Shown here: one piece after another, positions 25,001 through 32,536 of the stretch
Numbering within the stretch: position 1 is the stretch's first letter
Layout of the letters: every line of letters starts with the position of its first letter
Notes under the pieces: generated by a model
Database searches by the model: none
Seen by the model: only the letters and a program-made list of their open reading frames with translations
What the model was told of the DNA's origin: nothing
Assembly (NCBI GenBank): GCA_903883965.1
Contig: CAISCU010000049.1
Span: 1 to 46,001, forward strand
Length of the DNA: 46,001 nucleotides
Direction: 5' to 3'
Source: an uncultured Bacteroidota bacterium
GTDB taxonomy: Bacteria; Bacteroidota; Bacteroidia; UKL13-3
Made by a program: the position numbers and the translations under genes

Positions 25001-27527
25001 GAATGGAATTACTATCAATGCATCTGCAAGCCCAAGTAGTTTTAAAAATTGTATATTTAGATATGGAGCCGGTAGATACAACAATGAAGGCGTAGTTACC
25101 TACAACAACAATTTAGGAAGTAACATGGATAGTTGTACCATTGAACAAACCAATTCTACAGCGATTGGAATTATTGGAACTTCCAATTGTGTAATTTCAA
25201 ATAGTCAATTGCTAAATATAAACAATGTGCCTGTTATGATGGCCATGTTTGCCAACCCCACTTTTAACAATAACAGCCTATCAAATGTTGCAACAGTTGG
25301 AATTGGCGTAATAGCAGAAACCTATTCGCAAACAGCAACCATTCCAATTAGAAACTTTGGTGGATACAACAACATTACCTATATAGGTTTAGGCACCTAT
25401 TATGTAAACGCAGGCACCACCCTAACCATTCCTGCAGGAGTTGTATTTAAAGGAGGAAATTGGCAAGTCAATGGCTACTTAAAAATAGCGGGTACCAATA
25501 GCCAACCAGTAGTATTTACTTGCGTAGAAGACGATACTTATGGCAATCCATTAGATACCAAGCAAAATGGTTCAGGGGTAAACCCATTAAACAATTATAA
25601 TTCTGCTGAATACATCCGTTTTAATGACATAAGCAATGACTCGAGTTCTGTTAAGAATGCAATATTCAGATACGGACAAACTGGAATTTATATGAATTCT
25701 GCTTCTCCTAAAATTGATTCTTGTAAATTTAATTTTTTACAAACTGGTGTAGGCATGATAGGTGTCTCACAACCTGTTTTGAACAATTCAGTGTTTGACA
25801 ATTTACAGTATTATCAAAGTTGGAATATGGTAAGCGGTTATGCAATGTCAACATCTATACTTTCATACCCTTCAAGCGCAAGCAACAATACCATTTCAGG
25901 AAAAACCATGAGGGGTATTTATATCATGAATGAGACCCTTTCGCAAGATGTTACTTTGAGCAAAAGAAATTTTGGTGGCATTGCCAATATTCCTTACATT
26001 TTTGATGGTTTTACAATTGGCTCAGGAGCCGTATTGACGCTTGCACCTGGTATTGTGTGTAAATTTAACAATGGTGGGCAATTAACTGTCAACAAAGGTT
26101 TGATTGCTGAGGGTGGAAGCACCGCAGATAGCAATATTGTATTGACTACAATTTATGATGACTTTTACGGAGGTGATACCAATTTAGATTCAAATTATAC
26201 CAATACATCAACATCGGGTTCCAATTGGACTGGCATTTCAATAGAAAGTCAAGCTTTAAATGCCTATTGTAAGTTTAAGAATGTAATTATCAAACATGCA
26301 TACTATGGTATTCAATGCAATAGCAAAAGCCCTAGTATTTCAAATTGTTTGTTTAAATCAAATTACGATGGTATTAAACTTTCGGGTGCATCAAACCCCG
26401 TGGTAAACAATTGCGATTTTGTAGGAAACTATAACTATGGCATAAACAATGTAGACAAATCATTTACCATTGATGCAAAGAATTGCTGGTGGAACGACAA
26501 CAATGGGCCAACACATGCATTAAACACATTAGGACAAGGAGACAAAGTTACAGATGGCGTTACCTACAACCCTTTTAGAACCAATGATGCGCTTAACCCA
26601 ATTTCAGGTGATGTGAGTTTAAATGGAAAAGTTCAGGCTTATGATGCTGCTTTAATTTTGCAAAATGCAGTGGCTTTAACTACTTTCAATGCCATTCAAA
26701 ACAGGGTTGGTGATGTATCTGCTTCAGGTGGGATTAGTGCATTTGATGCCTCATTGATTTTGCAGTATGTAGTTGAAAAAATCAGAAGCTTCCCTTCAGA
26801 AGAACTTCAAAAGAAAGAAGATTATGTTGCTGATGGAATATTGACTATTGGCAATAAAAATTTAAGCCAAACCGAAGATTTTCAGCTACCAATTTCAATA
26901 GAAAATGTGAGCAATGCATTCTCTCTAGACATTAAATTAAAATACAATCAAGCCTTGTTCAAATCAATCGTATTTGAAGCTGGACCTTACCTACAAAACA
27001 AGAATTTTTTGGTTAATATAGATTCAGAAAACGGATATGTTTACCTTTCAGTGATGGGAGGTGAATTACTTGAAAAAAATGGATTACTTGGTTATTTAAA
27101 AGTGAGTTTCAAGGATAAAAATACTGCTAGCATTGAAAGCAAAATTGAAGTACTTCAATTCCTGGGAAATGAAACAGATTTAAAATATAATACTAGTGGT
27201 GGAGTGGTTGACTTGAACAACAAAATAACTGCTGTTTTAGATCTAGAAAATATAAAAATTGGCAGCATCTACCCGAATCCTTTTACTGATTGTTTGCACA
27301 TTCCAATTTTCTCAAAAAATGGATCTACGGCTATTACATTACATATTTTTGATATGACCGGAAGAATTGTTTTTGAAAAACACATTAATTCAGACTCACT
27401 TTTGAATGATGAATATATTTGGGATGGGAAAGCTACTAATGGGAAAGAATTGAGCAATGGTACTTACATAATGAGTATTGCATACCCTACTGGCAAAAGC
27501 ATCCGAAAAGTACAATTGGGCAATTAA
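22014..27527 (+). CDS. Giant T9SS-exported beta-helix protein with dockerin and cohesin-like domains
   Basis: Secreted or surface protein of 1837 aa, rich in Asn, Ser and Thr. A signal peptide (1-22) leads into right-handed parallel beta-helix repeats (about 30-1525) of short NxxF/SxxxIxN rungs, arranged as six units of about 200 residues. Each unit carries an insert beginning DD and rich in D/N/G (residues 364, 561, 770, 975, 1173, 1382), like calcium loops. Then comes a type I dockerin (about 1532-1590) with two calcium-loop repeats, GDVSLNGKVQAYDAALILQ and GDVSASGGISAFDASLILQ. A cohesin-like beta domain follows (about 1603-1735). A T9SS type A sorting domain ends the protein (about 1745-1837), with IYPNPF and a FlgD-like WDGKATNGKELSNGTY. 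The beta-helix could bind or cleave polysaccharide, but no catalytic set is recognisable. It is followed 24 nt later by a second surface protein gene with more cohesin-like domains. Confidence 0.85.
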   Translation: MKKALLSLSCLLLLLLGKELNATNVGGTISTNTTWTSAGSPYVITSSITVNSGITLTIQTGVTVQVNDGFSFVVNGTLTATGTTFTSSSASPTAGKWGGFILGDNTNKGILNFTSCQITYSSYGVTITRGILTSNSTDFTNLSSHGIYSNGYAVDSAIINLNGGSISNIGSNGNCVWLGTNTKFTSTNTNFSNAGFAFVESSSYNGTCTISGGTTSGMSNSAFYILYPNPITITNHTINGNCVRGLYLNNANVTASGLTITSCGTPIEYAAPSILNLSGSNNFSGNTNKYVYMNHSSLTSSMTLPTVNIPYYFPNGYTIYASGRLQINDDNILKFNYSGINVNSGKLVANASVGKQIYFTSFKDDNLGGDANGDQNATAPSANNWTGIDFPANTIDSACILRRVSIRYADRAIEINSASPTIDSCSFNNNTHGIYINDDSYPIINGCTFAASSLTPIAMTFDADPLFTGNIFSFQDNQYDAIGLLGSSIVANATLKLRSVTTSPNVTYVMLGDITIPSGKSLTINKGIVIKSINNYKIHVLGSLFANGTADSNIVMTSVRDDNSGKPGDTNKDGTQTSPTKGDFGGVVFAPGSLGASILNFCDIRYAQLNQSYYANQYQAGGAITIVNSNPTISNCKINNCNIGIMAYQASNPSITNNQVINSTSTPIAISVSANPIFSNNTFTNAGYLGLGIIGETVTANGIIKKRDLTGYTNITYVLLDNLTISANTNVEVESGVVIKMRDYVGINVNGGLKFSGKGISRIVVTSVKDDNAGNPFDTNGDGNATSPSNGNWGSISYLATSDDSYSAIRSVDLKYAGYPNNAAIIWNNAAAAMDDCNLTNINYYGLYIDGNSNPVIDSVQINSCSADPIAMSLLSDPTFSNIQFSANGTKGIKIIDVNLSSNATLKKRSLSGISNIAYFVDNLTINSGATLTISPGVVIKSQYNYYNYKAFTVDGAIIAQGTNSEKIIFTSKKDDSNGGDYNNDGNNSSPDKGDWNGITINASASPSSFKNCIFRYGAGRYNNEGVVTYNNNLGSNMDSCTIEQTNSTAIGIIGTSNCVISNSQLLNINNVPVMMAMFANPTFNNNSLSNVATVGIGVIAETYSQTATIPIRNFGGYNNITYIGLGTYYVNAGTTLTIPAGVVFKGGNWQVNGYLKIAGTNSQPVVFTCVEDDTYGNPLDTKQNGSGVNPLNNYNSAEYIRFNDISNDSSSVKNAIFRYGQTGIYMNSASPKIDSCKFNFLQTGVGMIGVSQPVLNNSVFDNLQYYQSWNMVSGYAMSTSILSYPSSASNNTISGKTMRGIYIMNETLSQDVTLSKRNFGGIANIPYIFDGFTIGSGAVLTLAPGIVCKFNNGGQLTVNKGLIAEGGSTADSNIVLTTIYDDFYGGDTNLDSNYTNTSTSGSNWTGISIESQALNAYCKFKNVIIKHAYYGIQCNSKSPSISNCLFKSNYDGIKLSGASNPVVNNCDFVGNYNYGINNVDKSFTIDAKNCWWNDNNGPTHALNTLGQGDKVTDGVTYNPFRTNDALNPISGDVSLNGKVQAYDAALILQNAVALTTFNAIQNRVGDVSASGGISAFDASLILQYVVEKIRSFPSEELQKKEDYVADGILTIGNKNLSQTEDFQLPISIENVSNAFSLDIKLKYNQALFKSIVFEAGPYLQNKNFLVNIDSENGYVYLSVMGGELLEKNGLLGYLKVSFKDKNTASIESKIEVLQFLGNETDLKYNTSGGVVDLNNKITAVLDLENIKIGSIYPNPFTDCLHIPIFSKNGSTAITLHIFDMTGRIVFEKHINSDSLLNDEYIWDGKATNGKELSNGTYIMSIAYPTGKSIRKVQLGN
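23103..26270 (+). repeat. Six coding repeats of about 600 bp in the beta-helix gene
   Basis: Six homologous units start their DD-rich loops at about 23103, 23694, 24321, 24936, 25530 and 26157, a period of 591-627 bp (197-209 residues). Each unit has the order TISPGVVIK-type strand, ..FTS.KDD loop with D/N/G residues, W-G-I strand, then beta-helix rungs. The repeats are diverged at DNA level and look like old internal duplications. The copy at 25530 has lost most of the acidic loop residues. Confidence 0.75.
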
Positions 27528-27551
27528 TTCGCAACTCATTATTTATTGAAT

Positions 27552-30500
27552 ATGAGATATTTTCTAAGCTATTTTTTGCTCTGTTGTTTGTTTTTAGGCA
27601 AATTAAATGCACAATCAATAGGAGTTAGATTGTCGGATAGTTCTGTTGTAGTTGGTAATACTATTGACATACCAATTTACATAGACAGTACTTTAACCGG
27701 TAAAAATGTGTATTCGTTTCAAATGAAATTGGATTGCAATACCAGTAATTTTACTGTTCAAAATATTATTACTGCAGGTACGCTTAGTGCTTCTTTTGGC
27801 ACATTAACATATAATGTAAACGCAAATGCTATTTTAATTTCAGGCGCAGGAACAACTGCATTGACTGGCAATGGGGTGTTGTGTTATATAAAAATAAAAC
27901 CCTTGGTTACAGGAGGAATTTATTTTCAATTGAATGGTAACAACAGTCTGTATTTTAACCAAGGAAACCCCAGCGTAGTAATTAACAAAAACTATTCATC
28001 AATCAATGTACTTTTAAAGCCATCTATCTACACTTATTATTACAATGGCTCATCTATTACTATTGGCGACAGTTTACAAATTTATGCATCAGGCGGACAA
28101 CAGCCATATAGTTGGAGTGTTAGCAATTCAGTAGCTGCTAACATTAATCAAAATGGCATGCTGTATGCAAAATCAGCTGGCGCTACTAGAGTAATTGCGC
28201 AATCAGCCGATGGCATAATAGACACAACAGACCAAGATATACAAATCAGAGCCATTAAATTAACAATTAAGGATTCCTCTTTTTATCCTGTATCAAACAT
28301 AATTGTTCCAATTACCATTAACGATGTAACTAGTTCAAACATTTTTTCTGGCTCATTTACCCTTGAATTTAGCCAAGGCAGTAGCATCCCTGATTCATTA
28401 ATTACAACAGGCACCCTTTTGGCAAATGCCAGCGTCAGCTACCAAATAACAAATAACAAGCTATTGGTTAGTTTTGCAAGTGCAAACAAATTGAGTGGAA
28501 AGGGAAACCTACTTAAAATTCGTTTTAAAATTACCAATCCACAAAATCAAACATTGACCTTAAGCAATTGCTTATTCAACCAATCTATTGTTGCAAATTC
28601 TCAAAATGGGTATATGAGTTTTATCTCTTTGCCTACACTGGGAATAAGCCCTAATTATGGTGAATTTTTTACCGGACAAATACAACAATACTCGGGTTAT
28701 GGTGGCAAAGCACCCTATCAATTTAAAACTACAGATACCAGCATTGCAAGTATTACAGAGAATGGATTGATGAGCGCCAAATCTGGAGGCTTGGTTCGGG
28801 TTGAAATCAAAGACAGCTTAAACACTGTAGTTCAAACACAAAATATGCAAGTGTATGATGCTGAAATTGCAATGCCGTATTATCCAGTATTGGTAGGAGC
28901 AACTATCAGTTATCCTGTATTTTTAGCCAATTTCAATGGCAAAAAACCTATTTATTCCATGCAGTTTACAATTGACTTAAATGGCACAATCTTAGATTCA
29001 ATTCAAGTAGTTACAAACAATGCATTGAGTTCGGGTTTTATAGTTACACAAAATATAATAAATGGTAAATTGTATGTGGCTTTTGCAGGAACCAATCCAA
29101 TTAGAACAAATGGCATTTTATTTAGAATCAATGCCAAACAAAATGGCAATGCACAATTGAATTCCTCATTCTACATGAACATGAGTAAAATTCAAATCAA
29201 TGAGACTAATTTTTATACCAAAGCAGGGCAAGGATATATACAGGTTGTGAGTTCAATTAATAGAGACATTGGTATAAGTAATGTTTTGAACTTGAACTCC
29301 TCGTGTGTAAAAAGCAATAATGAATTGGTGGTTGCCCAACTAATCAATTTCAACAACAATCCGTATTATATTGGTGATACCATTTTTTTAGGTTACAACA
29401 TCAACAACGGGCTAATTCAGAGAGATACTTTGGTTTTGACTGCTAACATTAACCAAGGAAATAGTTTGATTTACACCTTTAAGAAATTTGCTGATTTTAG
29501 CAGTGCAGGAACATACGCGTTAAAGGTATTTACATTGAACAAAGGAGACATTAATGCTGCAAATGACACCAGCAATTTACAGTTTCAGGTTTATGGAAAA
29601 CCTGCTGTTAATTTGGGTAGAGACACTACAATTTGTATGGGTAGCAGCATTGCTCTAAATGCAAGTATTCTAAATGGAAGATACCTTTGGAATACATCTG
29701 AAACAAATGCTAATATACAAGTAAACACAAGTGGTTTGTATTGGGTGAAGGTTTTGAATAATTATGACTGTGCAGCATTTGATACCATTCAAGTTGCTAC
29801 TGTCAATGCTCCTACTGTTAGAAGCCTAAATGGAACCCCATATATTGGTTCTTGTGGCTTAGACAGTATTGTCTTATATACACCAACAGAGGCTGGCATA
29901 CATTACCGTTGGTATAAAAATGGAAGCCCAACCCTATTACTGAAAGATACTTTAAACAGTTTAATGGTCAATCAAACTGGGCAATACAATGTACAACTTA
30001 CTAACGTATTTGGTTGTTACAGCATGATGAAAGACACTTCAATTGTTTTGGCTAACAGCAGACCTGCTATTCCAAGTATAATTGGCAAAACAAGTATTTG
30101 TGAGAATGACACCATTCAATTGAGTTTGATACCAGATGCTGCTCTCAATTATTATTGGAAAGGACCAAATGGTTTTATACAAAATGGAATTAAACTCAAC
30201 AGAGCCAATGCAGACACATTGATGAGTGGTATTTACCAACTGTTTGCCATTAAAAAAAATGCAGTAACAGCATGTGATACCAGCAATGCCTACCCATTTG
30301 AAATTACAGTACATGCCAAACCTGCACAAATGACTATTTTACACAGTGGCTCTTTGAGTTATTGTAAAGGCAATGGTGACAGTGCCACTTTGTATATGAA
30401 TAAACTTAGCGGTTTCAAATACAATTGGTCTACAAACAATGTATTTAACAATACAGACACCAATTCATTTTTGATACCTAAACAAACAGGTACATACAAC

Positions 30501-31889
30501 GTGCAAGTGAGCAATACATTTGGTTGCAGCAATTTAATGAATCCAATTGGGATTGAGGTAAAAAACAAACCTGTAACAGGGCCAATTACTGGCAATTCAA
30601 CTGTAGTCAAAAACAGTTTACAAACTTATTCAGTTGCACAAACAACTGGATCTACTTATCAATGGATTGCCTTCAATGGAACTTTACAAACAAATAACAG
30701 CAATATAACCAATGTGCGCTGGGACCAATCTATAGGTTCAGGAAATATCATAGTGACTGAAACAGCTGCCAATGGTTGCAGTGGAGAATCCTCGTACAAA
30801 TCAGTTACTGTAGTTGCACCTTTTTTAACTGTTACGCCTGACAGTATTGTTGTAAACCATTTTACAAATACCAAACGCATTGGTATTGGCAGTAACGCAA
30901 ATTGGACAATTAACAATACAAACAATTGGATAGGTTTCAATAAAAATAGTGGTAACGGATCAGATTCTATAGCAGTGAGTATTTCATATAACAATGATAC
31001 AACTGCTCGAATCGGATTCTTTACAGTAAGTTGCGATAGCATTGTTGTTCCAGTATATGTCATACAGGCTGCTAAACCTCCACAAATTGACAGCTTATTA
31101 TTGGCAATAGATACCATTCGAGTTGCAGCTATCAACCAACAAACTATAATAGGAATTTTATCGAATACATCTTGGCAAATTTCAAGTAATCAAAATTGGC
31201 TAACATTCAATAAACAAACTGGAAGTGGCAATGACAGTATTCAAGTAAACATTGATGCAAATTCAGATAGCAGCAACAGAGTTGCCATTGTAACAGTAAG
31301 TACTGTTGGATTGAGTAAAACAGTTTGGATTGAGCAGGCTGGTAAGCCCAAACACATTGACAGTTTAAGCTTGAGTCAGGATTCAATTTTTACTGGCCCC
31401 AATTCACAACTGGTGAATATTGATTTGTTTGCAAATACCAACTGGACTATTTTAAACCCATTGAGTTGGTTACATTTAAACAGAAGTAGTGGCAATTCAA
31501 ATGCAAACATACAACTGCAAATTGATTCGTTAGACAATAACCAAACAAGCAGAGAAGGCTACTTATTTGTGAGTGCAGGATCCATTCAAAAAATAATTTA
31601 TATCAAACAATCGTTAGGAACAGGAATGCCTGTATTTGATGCCAATGATGCACTAAAAATATATCCAAATCCTGCAAACGAAAGTATTTCCTTAGTGAGT
31701 CCTGGATTTGCAATAGCCGCAATTTATATTCTTGATATGAATGGTAAAATGCAGTTGCAGTTGTCTCCTAATGATGTCAATGAGCCCATAGACATTTCAG
31801 TATTAAAAACAGGAATATATCAGTTGATCATTCAGAGTAAAACAAACGAGTTAGCCATTAAAAAGCTATTGATTGCCCCTAGCAAATAA
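27552..31889 (+). CDS. Giant T9SS-exported multidomain protein with three cohesin-like and three BACON domains
   Basis: Surface protein of 1445 aa from the ATG at 27552 (a TTG two codons upstream is less likely). Signal peptide 1-21. Three cohesin-like beta-sandwich domains (about 22-152, 235-358, 437-567) alternate with two Big2-like domains (about 153-232, 360-436), which share a YSGYGGKAPYQF / IYASGGQQPYSW start and an NGLMSAKSGG / NGMLYAKSAG end. A CARDB-like domain (about 570-680) and several Ig/PKD-like domains (about 682-1090, each with a DTTIC-type or ICENDTIQL-type start) follow. Three BACON domains (about 1091-1355; W-x-I and NWLTFN/GSGNDSI motifs) precede a T9SS type A sorting domain (about 1360-1445, IYPNPANESISLV). 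Probably a cell-surface scaffold or carbohydrate-binding protein. It is 24 nt after the dockerin-bearing gene, so the two are almost certainly co-expressed. No catalytic domain is seen. Confidence 0.82.
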   Translation: MRYFLSYFLLCCLFLGKLNAQSIGVRLSDSSVVVGNTIDIPIYIDSTLTGKNVYSFQMKLDCNTSNFTVQNIITAGTLSASFGTLTYNVNANAILISGAGTTALTGNGVLCYIKIKPLVTGGIYFQLNGNNSLYFNQGNPSVVINKNYSSINVLLKPSIYTYYYNGSSITIGDSLQIYASGGQQPYSWSVSNSVAANINQNGMLYAKSAGATRVIAQSADGIIDTTDQDIQIRAIKLTIKDSSFYPVSNIIVPITINDVTSSNIFSGSFTLEFSQGSSIPDSLITTGTLLANASVSYQITNNKLLVSFASANKLSGKGNLLKIRFKITNPQNQTLTLSNCLFNQSIVANSQNGYMSFISLPTLGISPNYGEFFTGQIQQYSGYGGKAPYQFKTTDTSIASITENGLMSAKSGGLVRVEIKDSLNTVVQTQNMQVYDAEIAMPYYPVLVGATISYPVFLANFNGKKPIYSMQFTIDLNGTILDSIQVVTNNALSSGFIVTQNIINGKLYVAFAGTNPIRTNGILFRINAKQNGNAQLNSSFYMNMSKIQINETNFYTKAGQGYIQVVSSINRDIGISNVLNLNSSCVKSNNELVVAQLINFNNNPYYIGDTIFLGYNINNGLIQRDTLVLTANINQGNSLIYTFKKFADFSSAGTYALKVFTLNKGDINAANDTSNLQFQVYGKPAVNLGRDTTICMGSSIALNASILNGRYLWNTSETNANIQVNTSGLYWVKVLNNYDCAAFDTIQVATVNAPTVRSLNGTPYIGSCGLDSIVLYTPTEAGIHYRWYKNGSPTLLLKDTLNSLMVNQTGQYNVQLTNVFGCYSMMKDTSIVLANSRPAIPSIIGKTSICENDTIQLSLIPDAALNYYWKGPNGFIQNGIKLNRANADTLMSGIYQLFAIKKNAVTACDTSNAYPFEITVHAKPAQMTILHSGSLSYCKGNGDSATLYMNKLSGFKYNWSTNNVFNNTDTNSFLIPKQTGTYNVQVSNTFGCSNLMNPIGIEVKNKPVTGPITGNSTVVKNSLQTYSVAQTTGSTYQWIAFNGTLQTNNSNITNVRWDQSIGSGNIIVTETAANGCSGESSYKSVTVVAPFLTVTPDSIVVNHFTNTKRIGIGSNANWTINNTNNWIGFNKNSGNGSDSIAVSISYNNDTTARIGFFTVSCDSIVVPVYVIQAAKPPQIDSLLLAIDTIRVAAINQQTIIGILSNTSWQISSNQNWLTFNKQTGSGNDSIQVNIDANSDSSNRVAIVTVSTVGLSKTVWIEQAGKPKHIDSLSLSQDSIFTGPNSQLVNIDLFANTNWTILNPLSWLHLNRSSGNSNANIQLQIDSLDNNQTSREGYLFVSAGSIQKIIYIKQSLGTGMPVFDANDALKIYPNPANESISLVSPGFAIAAIYILDMNGKMQLQLSPNDVNEPIDISVLKTGIYQLIIQSKTNELAIKKLLIAPSK

Positions 31890-31900
31890 AAATATCCTGA

Positions 31901-32536
31901 TTACAGAAGTTGGTTCTCAGAAGCAAAGCCAATGAGTTCGGCCACATTTTTGAGTCCCAGCTTGTGTAGGATATTTTTGCGGTGTGTGTTCACCGTATAT
32001 ATACTTAAAAACAATTGTTTGGCAATGGAAGTACTGCTTTCTCCTTTCGACAAAAGTTGAATAATTTCTACTTCTCTTTTGGTGAGTTTTTGTGATTTTA
32101 CAAATCCATCTACTTCTACAATTTCAAGATCTTGTAACTCTTTGCTGATATAAAAAACTCCTTTTAAGGCTGCTGCTAATGCTTTCAATAACTCTGATTT
32201 GCCTGCATTTTTAAGCACATAAGCCGATGCCCCACTTCTATTGAAAACCTTGACAAATTGTGGGTCATTGTACATAGATAAAACAATGATTTTACACAGA
32301 GGGTGTGTAGCTTTAATGGCTGTACAAATTTCAAATCCATTTGGTTTAGGCATATTGATATCTATGATTGCAAAATCAGGTGAATGGCACTTGAAATAAG
32401 CAAGTACATCTTTACCATTAGTAGCCTCAGCTACAATCTTATAATTTGATTCTGCTTCGAATATCATTTTTAAACCATCCAAAAAAATTCGGTGGTCATC
32501 AGCAACTATGATTTCATAAATTTTGTTCTTACTCAT
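31901..32536 (-). CDS. LuxR/NarL-family response regulator
   Basis: DNA-binding response regulator of 211 aa. The receiver domain (about 6-125) is intact: acidic pair Asp13-Asp14 in VADDH, phospho-acceptor Asp59 in FAIIDINMP, Ser87 in IIVLSMYN and Lys109 in YVLKN. The C-terminal LuxR-type helix-turn-helix is LTKREVEIIQLLSKGESSTS followed by IAKQLFLSIYTVNTHRKNI. Its start overlaps the end of the kinase gene by 4 bp, so it is the cognate partner. Its 3' end converges on the giant surface protein gene, 11 bp away. Confidence 0.93.
   Translation of the reverse strand: MSKNKIYEIIVADDHRIFLDGLKMIFEAESNYKIVAEATNGKDVLAYFKCHSPDFAIIDINMPKPNGFEICTAIKATHPLCKIIVLSMYNDPQFVKVFNRSGASAYVLKNAGKSELLKALAAALKGVFYISKELQDLEIVEVDGFVKSQKLTKREVEIIQLLSKGESSTSIAKQLFLSIYTVNTHRKNILHKLGLKNVAELIGFASENQLL

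Noticed and set aside
23103-26270. Repeat array as a possible CRISPR or tandem DNA repeat
   Set aside because: The period is about 600 bp, the DNA copies are diverged and the reading frame is kept throughout, so these are protein-domain duplications.
30659-31135. 158-codon open frame antisense to the BACON region of the giant surface protein
   Set aside because: Antisense frames of this kind arise from the repeated Asn/Thr/Ser codons of the real gene; nothing else supports it.
22014-31889. Interpretation as a true cellulosome with glycoside hydrolases
   Set aside because: No glycoside hydrolase, lyase active site or cellulose-binding module is recognisable in either protein, so only a cohesin-dockerin assembly is proposed.
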